Shown here: positions 17,184 to 25,930 of the stretch, one piece after another | How positions within the stretch are numbered: position 1 is the stretch's first letter | Layout of the letters: each line of letters opens with the position of its first letter | From: Limimaricola cinnabarinus | GTDB lineage: Bacteria > Pseudomonadota > Alphaproteobacteria > Rhodobacterales > Rhodobacteraceae | Length of the DNA stretch: 64,000 nucleotides | NCBI RefSeq assembly: GCF_002723615.1 | Contig: NZ_KZ304960.1 | Location: 17,681-81,680 of the forward strand | Reading direction: 5' to 3' | The notes under the pieces: generated by a model | What the model was told of the DNA's origin: nothing | Databases searched by the model: none | What the model saw: only the letters and a program-made list of their open reading frames with translations | Made by a program: the position numbers and the translations under genes

Positions 17184-18418
17184 GCCGCGGCCATGACGGG
17201 GGCGGGCCGCTCGCGAATCGGCAGATGCACGATCGCCGAAAGCGCGCCCACCCCGACGCCGATCCACCACACCGCCTCGTAGCTGCCATAGGTGTCGTAC
17301 ATCCGCCCCCCGAGCCAGACGCCCATGAAGCTGCCCAGCTGGTGGGAAAAGAACACGATGCCGTAGAGCGTGCCCATGTAGCGCAGCCCGTAGAGATGCG
17401 CGACGAGGCCCGAGGTGAGCGGCACGGTAGCAAGCCACAGGCTGCCCATCGCGCCCGAGAAGATCAGCACCGTCGCGGGCGTCATAGGCGTCAGGATGAA
17501 CCACGCCGCCACGAGGGTCCGGCCCGCATAGATCCCTGCCAGCAGGTATTTGCGGCTGTAGCGCTTGCCGGCCCAGCCCGCCGCGATGGTGCCCGCGATA
17601 TTGGCCAGTCCGATGATCGAGATGGCCACGGCGCCCAAGCCCGCGGTGGTGGTGATCCCCATCGAGGCCAGCACGCCGCCCGCGGCGATCGGCGCGCAGA
17701 TCTCGGTCACGAAGGCCGGGAAATGCGCGGTGATGAAGGCGAGCTGGTAGCCGCAGGAGAAGAAGCCGATGAAGATCAGCGCATAGGAGGGATCGCGCGC
17801 GGCCCGGCCCAGCACGCGCGCCATGCTCTCCTGCAGCTCCGCCGTGGAGGCCGGGGCGGGCGAGCGCATCATCGGCAGCGTCATCAGCGTGGCGAGAATC
17901 ATCCCCGCGAAGACGAGGAACACCGATTGCCACGTCATGTAGCCCAGCAGGATCTCGGCCAGCGGCGCGCCGAAGACCTGCCCCGCCGAGCCCGCCGCCG
18001 TCGCCACGGCGAGCGCCATGGAGCGGTTGTCGTCCGAGGCGGCGCGGCCCACCACCGCGAGGATCACGCCGAAACCGGTGCCCGCGATGCCGAAGCCCAC
18101 GAGGATCTCCAGCATCTGGTGCTGGATCGGCAGGCTCGCGCCCGAGGACAGGATCAGCCCCGCCGCATAGGCCAGCGCGCCCAGCACGATCGCCTTGCGG
18201 TCGCCCAGCTTCTCGGCCATCGCCGCAAACAGCGGCTGGCCGATGCCCCAGGCGAGGTTCTGGATCGCGATGGCGAGCGAGAACTCCGCGCGCGGCCAGC
18301 CGAACTCCTCGGCGATCGGGATCTGGAACACGCCGAAGCTCGCGCGGATGGCAAAGCCCGTCATCACGATGATGCATCCGGCGATCAGGACGGGGGTGAA
18401 GAGCGGCTGGCGTGTCAT
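17180..18418 (-). CDS. MFS transporter, probable organic anion carrier
   Basis: 412 residues from the ATG at 18416-18418, with about 12 hydrophobic membrane segments. The loop after segment 2 has the MFS-type sequence EKLGDRKAIVLG. The N-terminal F-A-I-R-A-S-F-G-V-F and the Trp/Pro/Arg block after it resemble carriers of the oxalate/formate and monocarboxylate type. The substrate cannot be assigned. It is monocistronic and converges with yggS. No regulator adjoins it. Confidence 0.85.
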   Translation of the reverse strand: MTRQPLFTPVLIAGCIIVMTGFAIRASFGVFQIPIAEEFGWPRAEFSLAIAIQNLAWGIGQPLFAAMAEKLGDRKAIVLGALAYAAGLILSSGASLPIQHQMLEILVGFGIAGTGFGVILAVVGRAASDDNRSMALAVATAAGSAGQVFGAPLAEILLGYMTWQSVFLVFAGMILATLMTLPMMRSPAPASTAELQESMARVLGRAARDPSYALIFIGFFSCGYQLAFITAHFPAFVTEICAPIAAGGVLASMGITTTAGLGAVAISIIGLANIAGTIAAGWAGKRYSRKYLLAGIYAGRTLVAAWFILTPMTPATVLIFSGAMGSLWLATVPLTSGLVAHLYGLRYMGTLYGIVFFSHQLGSFMGVWLGGRMYDTYGSYEAVWWIGVGVGALSAIVHLPIRERPAPVMAAA

Positions 18419-18509
18419 GCGCGATCTAGGCGCCCGGCGCGCGGTCCTGTCAATCCATGCGATGCGCATGGGGTGCCTGCCTGTCCCGGAAGACGAGCGG
18501 GTCCGGGGC

Positions 18510-19004
18510 TCACAAGGCGGGCGCGGTGTCCCACAAATAGAGCAGGTCGGTGATCTCGGCCTGTCCGATCCGCTCGGGGCGGCGCTCGGCCAGCCGCGCG
18601 CCGGTGGCCTCGTAGAATCGGCAGGCGCGGTCGTTGCCCTCCAGCACCATCGCCAAGAGCCGCCCCGGCGCAGGCCCGAGCGCCGCGGCGAAAAGCGCGC
18701 GGCCCAGACCCCGGCCCTGGGCCGCGCGGGTGAGGTAGAGCGCGTAGAGCTCCGTCTCAAAGCCGCGCGCCGCCAGCGCCGCCTCGCGCTGCGGGCCGAT
18801 CTGCGCGAAACCGGCGCCGGGCGCGATCATGATGCGGCATGTGCCTTCGGCGATCTGCCGGTCCCATTGCCGCAGCCGCAGCGCCCGGTCGTGGCGCGCG
18901 ATCTCCTCGGCTGGCACGAGGCCGGTATAGGTCTCGTGCCAGCAGGTCACGTGCAGCTCGGCAAGATCGGGCACGTCGTCGGGCAAGGCGGGGCGGATAT
19001 CCAT
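18510..19004 (-). CDS. GNAT family N-acetyltransferase
   Basis: 164 residues from the ATG at 19002-19004. The acetyl-CoA-binding motif A is seen as LYLTRAAQGRGLGRALF (Q/R-x-x-G-x-G/A), followed by the motif B tail N-D-R-A-C-R-F-Y-E-A-T-G. The start M-D-I-R-P-A-L-P-D-D is typical. The N-terminal W-H-E-T-Y-T-G-L-V segment is shared with acetyltransferases acting on amines or peptides, but the acceptor is unknown. It is divergent from zapE with 66 nt between starts. Confidence 0.88.
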   Translation of the reverse strand: MDIRPALPDDVPDLAELHVTCWHETYTGLVPAEEIARHDRALRLRQWDRQIAEGTCRIMIAPGAGFAQIGPQREAALAARGFETELYALYLTRAAQGRGLGRALFAAALGPAPGRLLAMVLEGNDRACRFYEATGARLAERRPERIGQAEITDLLYLWDTAPAL

Positions 19005-19070
19005 GGGGCCGACACTCGCGCGCGCGCCGCGGCTTTGCAATGCGCCGGGCGGCGGCTATGTCGCCTCACC

Positions 19071-20144
19071 ATGAGCATCGAAGAAGCCTACCGCGCGCGC
19101 ATCGCCCAAGGCGCGCTGAAACCCGACCCGGCGCAGGAGGCGGTTCTGCCCGCGCTCGACCGCGTCGCGCGCGACCTCGCGCGCCAGCCCGAGCCGCAGC
19201 GCGGCGGCTGGTTTCGCAAGCCCAGGCCCCCCGAGCCGGTCAAGGGCCTCTATCTTTGGGGCGGGGTGGGGCGCGGCAAGTCGATGCTGATGGACCTGCT
19301 GCATGAGGAGATCGAGCTGCCGAAGGCTCGCTGGCATTTCCACGCCTTCATGCAGCGCGTCCATGCCGACATGAACAAGGCCCGCGCGCGCGGCGTCGAC
19401 GACGCCATCGCGCCGGTGGCCGAGGATCTGGCGGGCGAGCTGCGCTTTCTCGCCTTCGACGAGATGCAGATCACCGACATCACCGACGCGATGATCGTGG
19501 GGCGGCTGTTCGAAAAGCTGTTCGAACAGGGCGTCACCATCGTCACCACATCGAACCGGGTGCCGGACGATCTTTACAAGAACGGCCTGAACCGGCAGCT
19601 CTTCACCCCCTTCATCGACAAGCTCAAGGCGCGGATGGAGGTGCTGGAGCTGGCCAGCCCCACCGATCACCGGCAAGGGCGGCTCAAGGGTTCGGAAAGC
19701 TGGATCATGCCCAATGATTCGGGCGCGCGCGCCAAGCTCGACGCGATCTGGAAGGATCTGACGGGCGATGCGGCGGGGGAGCCGCTGGTGCTTCAGGTTT
19801 CGGGGCGCGAGGTGACGGTGCCCGAATTTCGCAACGGCATCGCGCGGGCGGGGTTTCATGAGCTGTGCGGCCGCCCGCTCGGGGCCGCCGACTACCTCGC
19901 GCTGGCCGAGGCGGTGAAGATCCTGATGATCGACGGCATCCCGCGCCTGTCGCGTTCGAACTTCAACGAGGCCAAGCGCTTCGTCACGCTGGTCGATGCG
20001 CTCTACGAGGCGAAGACGCGGCTCGTTGCCTCGGCGGCGGCATCGCCGGCCTATCTCTATGTCGAGGGCGAGGGCAGCTTCGAATTCGAGCGCACGGCGA
20101 GCCGGCTCGAGGAAATGCAGGCCGAAGGCTGGGGGCGCAGCTGA
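19071..20144 (+). CDS. zapE: Cell division protein ZapE (AFG1-like ATPase)
   Basis: 357 residues. The Walker A GGVGRGKS lies at residues 64-71 and Walker B LRFLAFDE ends at 130-131, followed by the family-specific Q-I-T-D-I-T-D-A-M. The FmTSNRVPDDLY-type segment appears here as TTSNRVPDDLYKNGL. ZapE associates with the FtsZ ring and is needed for growth under low oxygen or stress in E. coli. It is monocistronic and ends before a hairpin terminator at 20168-20200. Confidence 0.93.
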   Translation: MSIEEAYRARIAQGALKPDPAQEAVLPALDRVARDLARQPEPQRGGWFRKPRPPEPVKGLYLWGGVGRGKSMLMDLLHEEIELPKARWHFHAFMQRVHADMNKARARGVDDAIAPVAEDLAGELRFLAFDEMQITDITDAMIVGRLFEKLFEQGVTIVTTSNRVPDDLYKNGLNRQLFTPFIDKLKARMEVLELASPTDHRQGRLKGSESWIMPNDSGARAKLDAIWKDLTGDAAGEPLVLQVSGREVTVPEFRNGIARAGFHELCGRPLGAADYLALAEAVKILMIDGIPRLSRSNFNEAKRFVTLVDALYEAKTRLVASAAASPAYLYVEGEGSFEFERTASRLEEMQAEGWGRS

Positions 20145-20167
20145 GCCAAGGCGGCCGGGGCCAAGTG

Positions 20168-20200
20168 GAAGGGGGCCGTTTCCCTTGGCCCCCTTCGGTC
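20168..20200 (+). terminator. Hairpin terminator after zapE
   Basis: A perfect 10-bp stem, GAAGGGGGCC at 20168-20177 with its complement at 20187-20196, encloses a 9-nt loop. The tail is only moderately T-rich (GGTCTT), so it may act partly as a stabilising hairpin. Confidence 0.65.
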
Positions 20201-20449
20201 TTGCCTGCGGTGTCTGCCTCCAGGGCCCCGATCTTGCCCGCCGGGATCCCCGTGTCGTTCTCCTGTCTCCAGATGGTCTGCCGGGGCGGGGAGGGTCAAC
20301 CGGGGGGAGAGGTTTCGTAACGTCCTGAACGTGCCGGGCGAAACGCCTGTCGCCACGTCACTTTACCCGTCGCAAAAGCTGCCGGACCGGCGCGAAAACC
20401 GGCAGCGCCGTGATGACGCGACGTCTTTTCGGCAGGGGCATGTCCCGGC
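20201..20449. other. Intergenic region without recognised gene
   Basis: With the zapE hairpin, this makes up the 305-nt gap between zapE and the secreted-protein gene, both of which end here. I find no tRNA, no convincing short gene and no promoter that would be needed. One block, TGACGCGACGTC at 20414-20425, is nearly the reverse complement of the core of the 28-bp repeats at 25807-25890, which may be chance. Confidence 0.5.
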
Positions 20450-20968
20450 CTAGCGCGCGCGATCCGAGAGCAGAATGTTTTGCCGGCAGCCGGGATTGAC
20501 CGGCTCTGGCGTGGCCCGAAGCGGCGTGGACCAGTGAATCGTCGATTCGTTAACGAATCGCCCGTCGACGCAGATGTCCTGCCCGCCATTGCCGGCATTG
20601 AAGCCGAAGCCCGGCGTGCCGCAATCCGAAACCTGGCCATCCGCGTTCCACGCCTGGAACACGCCGATGCCGGGCATGACGAAGCGCATCTCGCCCGGGT
20701 CGAAATCCAGCATCCAGCTCGTCTGCGGCGTCAGCGCCGCGAGGCTCCAGCTTCCGAGCCGCGCGCCCTCGTGCCAGCCGGTGATCTCGAAGCCGGTCAC
20801 ATCCCCTTCGTCGATGCGGGGCGCATCGCGCAGCGCGTCGGGAAAGCGCATCGTGCCGGTCATCGAATAGCCCGCCGCCCCCTGCCAGCAGAAATGCAGC
20901 TCGATTGCCTGCGCGGGCAGGGCAAGGAGCGCAGCCAGCGCCGCGATCGGCACCGGCCCACCCCTCAT
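20450..20968 (-). CDS. Uncharacterised secreted protein
   Basis: 172 residues with a signal peptide ending at ALPAQA|IELHFCW. The mature part is rich in Gly, Trp and Phe and has four Cys that could form two disulfides. Segments such as W-M-L-D-F-D-P-G-E-M-R-F and NGGQDICVDGRFVN suggest a compact beta fold. I do not recognise the family. Its ATG overlaps the folC stop by 4 nt, so it is translated from the accD-folC message. No function follows from this coupling. It is probably exported to the periplasm. Confidence 0.75.
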   Translation of the reverse strand: MRGGPVPIAALAALLALPAQAIELHFCWQGAAGYSMTGTMRFPDALRDAPRIDEGDVTGFEITGWHEGARLGSWSLAALTPQTSWMLDFDPGEMRFVMPGIGVFQAWNADGQVSDCGTPGFGFNAGNGGQDICVDGRFVNESTIHWSTPLRATPEPVNPGCRQNILLSDRAR

Positions 20969-22239
20969 CCGTTCTCGCGCAACACGTGGCCCGCCAGATA
21001 GAGCGAGCCGCAGATCAGGATGCGGGCCGAAGGCGCCTGCGCGGTGATCTCGCGGACCGCCTGCGCGACGTCGCCCGCCTGCGTCACGGTTTCGAAGCCC
21101 GCCGCGCGGGCGGCTTCCGCCGTTTCGGCGGCGGGGATGGTGTTGGCCTCATCGGGGATCGAGACCGCGTGCAGCGCCTGCGCCGCGCCCGCGAGCGGGC
21201 GCAGATAGCCCCCGATGTCCTTGGTGTTGAGCATGCCGCAGACCAGATGGGTCGGGCGTCTGGGCAGCTCGGCCAGGCTGCGCGCCAGCGCCATGCCCGC
21301 CGCCGGGTTGTGCCCGCCATCGAGCCACAGCTCGGCCCCGCCCGCCAGATCGACCAGCGGGCCTTGCGTCAGGCGCTGCATCCGGGCGGGCCAGCTGGCC
21401 CGCGTCGCGGCCTCGGCGGCGGCCTCGTCGCGGCCCAGCGCGCGCAGGCTCGCGATGGCGGTGCCCGTATTGACGATCTGGTGCGGGCCGCGCAGCCGCG
21501 GCAGCGGCAGGTCGAGAAGCCCGCGCTCGTCCTGGTAGATCAGCCGCCCGGCCTCGGTGGTGACGTGCCAATGCTGGCCATGCGCCATCAGCGGCGCGCC
21601 GAGCCGGGCCGCCTTCGCCTCGATCACCTCGAGCGCGGTCTCGTGCTGGGGGGCCACGACGCAAGGCACGCCGCGCTTGAGGATGCCCGCCTTCTCGCCC
21701 GCGATCTCCTCCAGCGTCTCGCCGAGATATTGCTGGTGGTCGAGGTCGATGGGCGTGATGACGGTGAGCGCCGGGCGCTCGACCACGTTGGTCGCATCGA
21801 GCCTGCCGCCGAGGCCGGTTTCCAGAAGCGTCCATTCGGCGGGCGTCTCGGCAAAGGCCAGAAGCGCCGCCGCCGTGGTGATCTCGAAATAGGTGATCGG
21901 ATCGGGGCCGTTGGCCGCATGGGTCCGGTCGAGCAGGTCGCTCAGCGCCGCTTCCGAGATCAGTTCGCCCGCAAGCCGGATCCGCTCGTGAAACCGCGCC
22001 AGATGCGGCGAGGTATAGGCATGGACCCGGTCGCCCGAGGCCTCGAGCCCGGCCCGGATCATCGCCTGGGTCGAGCCCTTGCCATTGGTGCCCGCGAGGT
22101 GAATGACCGGCGGCAGCCGCCGCTCGGGGTGACCCAGCGCCGCCAGAAGCCGCCACACCCGGTCGAGCGTGAGATCGATGACCTTGGGGTGCAGCGACAT
22201 CATCCGCGCGAGAATCGCGTCGGAACCGGCGCGGCTCAT
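20965..22239 (-). CDS. folC: Bifunctional folylpolyglutamate synthase / dihydrofolate synthase
   Basis: 424 residues from the ATG at 22237-22239. The P-loop [10 protein letters not shown] lies around residues 47-56, followed by Y-T-S-P-H-L, a [17 protein letters not shown] block and the DGGHNPA motif of the Mur-ligase fold. The enzyme adds glutamate to dihydropteroate and to folates. The start overlaps the accD stop (ATGA), a gene pair conserved in many bacteria. The open frame continues upstream through accD antisense-frame sequence, but that extension is not coding. Confidence 0.95.
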   Translation of the reverse strand: MSRAGSDAILARMMSLHPKVIDLTLDRVWRLLAALGHPERRLPPVIHLAGTNGKGSTQAMIRAGLEASGDRVHAYTSPHLARFHERIRLAGELISEAALSDLLDRTHAANGPDPITYFEITTAAALLAFAETPAEWTLLETGLGGRLDATNVVERPALTVITPIDLDHQQYLGETLEEIAGEKAGILKRGVPCVVAPQHETALEVIEAKAARLGAPLMAHGQHWHVTTEAGRLIYQDERGLLDLPLPRLRGPHQIVNTGTAIASLRALGRDEAAAEAATRASWPARMQRLTQGPLVDLAGGAELWLDGGHNPAAGMALARSLAELPRRPTHLVCGMLNTKDIGGYLRPLAGAAQALHAVSIPDEANTIPAAETAEAARAAGFETVTQAGDVAQAVREITAQAPSARILICGSLYLAGHVLRENG

Positions 22240-23231
22240 GCCTTGGGCGTCTCGGTCTTCGGGGCCTTGGGGGCGGGCTTGGCGGCCGGGGTCTCGGCCG
22301 TCTCGTCCCGGGCCGTCTCGGCCTCCTTGGCGGCGGCGGGCTCGGGCGTCGCCGGGGCGGGCAGGTCGCCCATCACCGCGGGCTCCAGCCCCAGTAGCAT
22401 CCGGGTGATCGTGATCAGCTCCTCGCGCATCTTTCCGCGCGGGGTCACCCGGTCGAGCATGCCGTGATCGAGCAGGTATTCGGCCCGCTGGAACCCTTCG
22501 GGCAGCTTTTCGCGGATGGTCTGCTCGATCACGCGCGGGCCCGCAAAGCAGATCAGCGCGTTCGGCTCGGCGATCTGAACGTCGCCCAGCATCGCGTAGG
22601 AGGCGGTGACGCCGCCGGTCGTCGGATGCGTGAGCACCACGATGTAGGGCAGGCCCGCCTCCTTGAGCATCTCGACCGCGACCGTGGTGCGCGGCATCTG
22701 CATCAAGGAGAGAATCCCCTCCTGCATCCGCGCGCCACCCGCGGCGGAAAAGAGCACCAGGGGCGCCTTGATCTCTACCGCGCGCTCGGCGGCGGCGATG
22801 ATCGCGTTGCCGACATACATGCCCATGGAGCCGGCCATGAAGGAAAAGTCCTGCCCGGCGGCGACAATTCTGGTGCGGCCGATCTCGCCCTCGGCCACCA
22901 GCATCGCCTCCTTCTCGGAGGTCTTGCGGCGGGCCTCCTTGATCCGGTCGGTGTATTTCTTCTGGTCGCGGAAATTGAGCGGATCGGCGATCGGCTCGGG
23001 CACCTTCACCTCGGTGAAGGCACCGCCGTCGAACAGCGCCTTGAAGCGGTCGCGCGGGGTGATCGCCATGTGGTGATCGCAATTGGTGCAGACGTTGAGA
23101 TTGTCGGCCAGTTCGCGGTGGAACAGCATCGTCCCGCATTCGTCGCACTTGGTCCACAGGTTCTCGGGCACCTCGCGGCGCGAGAAGATCGAGTTGATCC
23201 GCGGACGGACGTAGTTGGAAATCCAGTTCAT
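22236..23231 (-). CDS. accD: Acetyl-CoA carboxylase carboxyltransferase subunit beta
   Basis: 331 residues from the ATG at 23229-23231, with GGAG 8 nt upstream. A four-Cys zinc ribbon (C29, C32, C48, C51) is followed by the crotonase-like carboxyltransferase domain with GGARMQEG and [17 protein letters not shown]. It transfers carboxyl from biotin to acetyl-CoA, making malonyl-CoA for fatty acid synthesis. The last 45 or so residues form an Ala/Pro/Glu/Lys low-complexity tail that is probably disordered. It heads accD-folC-(secreted protein) and is divergent from ilvD. Confidence 0.96.
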   Translation of the reverse strand: MNWISNYVRPRINSIFSRREVPENLWTKCDECGTMLFHRELADNLNVCTNCDHHMAITPRDRFKALFDGGAFTEVKVPEPIADPLNFRDQKKYTDRIKEARRKTSEKEAMLVAEGEIGRTRIVAAGQDFSFMAGSMGMYVGNAIIAAAERAVEIKAPLVLFSAAGGARMQEGILSLMQMPRTTVAVEMLKEAGLPYIVVLTHPTTGGVTASYAMLGDVQIAEPNALICFAGPRVIEQTIREKLPEGFQRAEYLLDHGMLDRVTPRGKMREELITITRMLLGLEPAVMGDLPAPATPEPAAAKEAETARDETAETPAAKPAPKAPKTETPKA

Positions 23232-23327
23232 CTTGCTGCTCCGGGCGCGTCGGGTCGATGTCGGAGATACGCTTCGACGCGGCGGATTGCAATTCGGACG
23301 CATGCACCCCTGCGCGACCGGGGAATT

Positions 23328-23347
23328 TGCGTATTTGGAGAAAGATG
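23328..23347 (-). repeat. Conserved intergenic motif, copy 1 (minus orientation)
   Basis: Read on the minus strand this is CATCTTTCTCCAAATACGCA, preceded by CCCCGTT. The same block with one C/T change recurs at 34656-34675 and 51139-51158. It lies in the accD/ilvD divergent region and is AT-rich against the local GC background. Confidence 0.75.
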
Positions 23348-23432
23348 AACGGGGGCGGGCGCGAGTTGTCTTGCCGTCGGGACAGGGGGCGACTATCCCT
23401 TGCCACCAGCCAACTCCGGGAAGGGACAGCCC

Positions 23433-25166
23433 ATGCAAAACGCCCGTTTCGACAAGACGAAACTGCCCAGCCGCCACGTGACCGAAGGGCCCGAGCGCGC
23501 GCCGCACCGGAGCTATTTCTATGCCATGGGCATCTCGGAAGAAGAGATCCACCAGCCCTGGGTCGGCGTCGCCACCTGCTGGAACGAGGCCGCGCCCTGC
23601 AACATCGCGCTCAACCGTCAGGCGCAATCGGTCAAGATGGGCGTGAAGAAGGGCGGCGGCACGCCGCGCGAATTCACCACCATCACCGTCACCGACGGCA
23701 TCGCCATGGGCCATGAAGGCATGCGCTCCTCGCTCGCCTCGCGCGACGCGATCGCCGACACCGTCGAGCTGACCATGCGCGGGCATTGCTATGATGCGCT
23801 GGTCGGCCTCGCGGGCTGCGACAAGTCGCTGCCGGGCATGATGATGGCGATGGTCCGGCTCAACGTGCCGTCCGTGTTCATCTATGGCGGCTCGATCCTG
23901 CCGGGCAAGCTCAACGGCAAGGATGTCGTGGTGCAGGACGTGTTCGAAGCGGTGGGCCAGCACGCGGCCGGCAACATGTCGGACGCGGAGCTCGCGGTGC
24001 TCGAACGCGTGGCCTGCCCCTCGGCGGGGGCCTGCGGCGGGCAATACACCGCCAACACCATGGCCTGCGTTTCCGAGGCGGTGGGCCTCGCGCTGCTGAA
24101 CTCCTCGGGCGCGCCCGCGCCCTATGAAAGCCGCGACCAGTATGGCGACTTTTCCGGCCAGGCGGTGATGAACCTGATCGAGAAGAACATCCGCGCCCGT
24201 GACATTGTCACTAGGCAGAGCCTCGAGAACGCGGCGCGGGTCGTCGCCTGCACCGGCGGCTCGACCAATGCGGGCCTGCATCTCCCGGCCATCGCGCATG
24301 AGGCGGGGATCGATTTCGACCTGCTCGACATCTGCAACATCTTCCTCGACACGCCTTATTTCGTGAACCTGCGCCCGGGCGGCGAATACGTCGCCAAGGA
24401 TCTGCACGAGGTGGGCGGCGTGCCGGTCGTCATGAAGGAGCTGCGCAAGGCGGGGCTGCTGCACGAGGACTGCATCACCGCCTCGGGCAAGAGCTTGGGC
24501 GAGGAGCTGGATCTGATCGACCGCGAGGCGGATGGTCGCGTGATCCACACTGTCGCCAACCCGATCACCAAGACCGGCGGCGTCGTCGGCCTCAAGGGCA
24601 ACCTCGCGCCCGACGGCGCGATCGTGAAGGTCGCGGGCATGGCCGCCGAGGATCAGGTCTTCACCGGCCCGGCGCGGGTGTTCGAATGCGAGGAAGAGGC
24701 CTTCGAGGCGGTGCGCCGCCGCGAATACGCCGAGGGCGACGTGATCGTCATCCGCAACGAAGGCCCGGCGGGCGGCCCCGGCATGCGCGAGATGCTTTCG
24801 ACCACGGCAGCACTCTCGGGGCAGGGCATGGGCAAGAAGGTCGCGCTGATCACCGATGGCCGCTTCTCGGGCGCGACCCGCGGCTTCTGCGTCGGCCATG
24901 TCGGCCCCGAGGCCGCGCATGGCGGGCCGATCGCGCTTTTGAAGACCGGTGACATGATCACCATCGACGCCATCCGCGGCGAGATTTCGGTGGATCTGTC
25001 CGACGCCGAACTCGCGGAGCGCAAGGGCGCGTGGAAGGGCGCGCGCACCAATGACTACACCGCCGGCGCGCTGTGGAAATACGCCCAGCTCGTGGGCTCC
25101 GCGCGCAAGGGCGCGGTGACCCATCCCGGCGCCGAGGGCGAAAGCCACGTCTACATGGACCAGTGA
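23433..25166 (+). CDS. ilvD: Dihydroxy-acid dehydratase
   Basis: 577 residues from the ATG at 23433. The iron-sulfur and substrate-site cysteines are in CWNEAAPC (C49, C56), GCDKSLPG (C129) and [10 protein letters not shown]. The C-terminal [18 protein letters not shown] block is intact. It converts dihydroxyisovalerate and dihydroxymethylvalerate to 2-keto acids in valine, isoleucine and leucine synthesis. The next gene starts in its stop (GTGA). The 200-nt region upstream, shared with accD, contains one of the three conserved motif copies but no obvious leader peptide. Confidence 0.97.
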   Translation: MQNARFDKTKLPSRHVTEGPERAPHRSYFYAMGISEEEIHQPWVGVATCWNEAAPCNIALNRQAQSVKMGVKKGGGTPREFTTITVTDGIAMGHEGMRSSLASRDAIADTVELTMRGHCYDALVGLAGCDKSLPGMMMAMVRLNVPSVFIYGGSILPGKLNGKDVVVQDVFEAVGQHAAGNMSDAELAVLERVACPSAGACGGQYTANTMACVSEAVGLALLNSSGAPAPYESRDQYGDFSGQAVMNLIEKNIRARDIVTRQSLENAARVVACTGGSTNAGLHLPAIAHEAGIDFDLLDICNIFLDTPYFVNLRPGGEYVAKDLHEVGGVPVVMKELRKAGLLHEDCITASGKSLGEELDLIDREADGRVIHTVANPITKTGGVVGLKGNLAPDGAIVKVAGMAAEDQVFTGPARVFECEEEAFEAVRRREYAEGDVIVIRNEGPAGGPGMREMLSTTAALSGQGMGKKVALITDGRFSGATRGFCVGHVGPEAAHGGPIALLKTGDMITIDAIRGEISVDLSDAELAERKGAWKGARTNDYTAGALWKYAQLVGSARKGAVTHPGAEGESHVYMDQ

Positions 25167-25798
25167 GGCCGGGGCTGCCGGGCCTGCTTGGGCGTCTGCC
25201 CCGCCTGCGCCGCGCCGCGCCCAAGGGGCAAGGTGCTGCGCCTTCGCCCCTGCGGCTGGCAGGGGCGGACTGGGCCTGGCGGCCCGAGGCCTGGGCCGGT
25301 GCCGCGCCGGGCGCGGGGCCGCTGCCCGCGGCTTCGGGTGTGGAGCTGTGCGGCGGCGTGCGGCTCTTTCACGACGCCGAATCCCCCGAGCTGCGAATCG
25401 AGCGGCCCGCCATCGGGCCGCAGGGGGCCTGGCCGCTGCGGCTTTGCGCCGGGGGCTTCGACGGCAGCTTTCTGAGCCTCGCCATCGCGCTGCCAGAGGC
25501 AGCGCTGGCCGGGCTGGAGCGGCGGCATCTGTTGGGGATCGACGTCGATCTCGGCCCGGAGGGCGCATCGCGCAGCTTTGCGCGGCTCAACCTGCGGCAG
25601 GGCCCCAACAGCGAAGCGTTGCTGCGCAGCCTGCCCATGACCGAGCCCACCGGCACCGAGTTCGACCTGTGGAGCATCGAGACCGCGCCCGATCGCGTCG
25701 AGACGGGCTGGATCGACCTGATCTTCGAAGCCCCGCTGCCCATGGCGATCGAGATCCGCGATCTGGTGATCGCCCGCAGGCCGCGCGCATCCTTCTGA
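25163..25798 (+). CDS. DUF6478 family protein
   Basis: 211 residues from a GTG at 25163 that overlaps the ilvD TGA. There is a basic, Pro/Leu-rich N-terminus, no signal peptide and no membrane segment. The C-terminal half has the pattern [15 protein letters not shown], then [11 protein letters not shown] and FDLWSIE...[20 protein letters not shown] recognise this as DUF6478, a Rhodobacteraceae family of unknown function. Translational coupling with ilvD is likely, but a role in branched-chain amino-acid synthesis is not shown by the sequence. Confidence 0.75.
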   Translation: MRPGLPGLLGRLPRLRRAAPKGQGAAPSPLRLAGADWAWRPEAWAGAAPGAGPLPAASGVELCGGVRLFHDAESPELRIERPAIGPQGAWPLRLCAGGFDGSFLSLAIALPEAALAGLERRHLLGIDVDLGPEGASRSFARLNLRQGPNSEALLRSLPMTEPTGTEFDLWSIETAPDRVETGWIDLIFEAPLPMAIEIRDLVIARRPRASF

Positions 25799-25806
25799 GC
25801 CGCGCG

Positions 25807-25895
25807 GCTGACGTCGCGTCCGGAATGACGCGCAGCTGACGTCGCGTCCGGGATGACGCGCAGCTGACGTCGCGTCCGGGGTGACGCGCGCGTCA
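25807..25895 (+). promoter_or_regulatory. Three 28-bp direct repeats ending in a 14-bp palindrome
   Basis: Copies start at 25807, 25835 and 25863, each exactly 28 bp apart and differing at only a few bases. Each unit holds CTGACGTCGCGTCCGG and then TGACGCG, so CGCGTC and GACGCG face each other across 6 nt. The last copy runs into the perfect palindrome TGACGCGCGCGTCA (25882-25895). The block ends 35 nt before the fadH start. Tandem binding sites for a regulator, or iterated RNA hairpins, both fit. Confidence 0.7.
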
Positions 25896-25930
25896 ATCGC
25901 AGCCAGTCTGCCGCCACGAGGGAGGCCCGC

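Noticed and set aside
20145-20449. tRNA or small RNA in the zapE/secreted-protein gap
   Set aside because: No cloverleaf, no T-loop GTTCGA sequence and no clear promoter-terminator pair beyond the zapE hairpin.
20965-23406. folC frame extending upstream across accD
   Set aside because: The frame is open by chance through accD. The protein starts at 22239 with a standard overlap to the accD stop, and the N-terminus matches FolC.
25807-25890. CRISPR array
   Set aside because: Copies are directly adjacent with no spacers, there are only three units and no cas genes.
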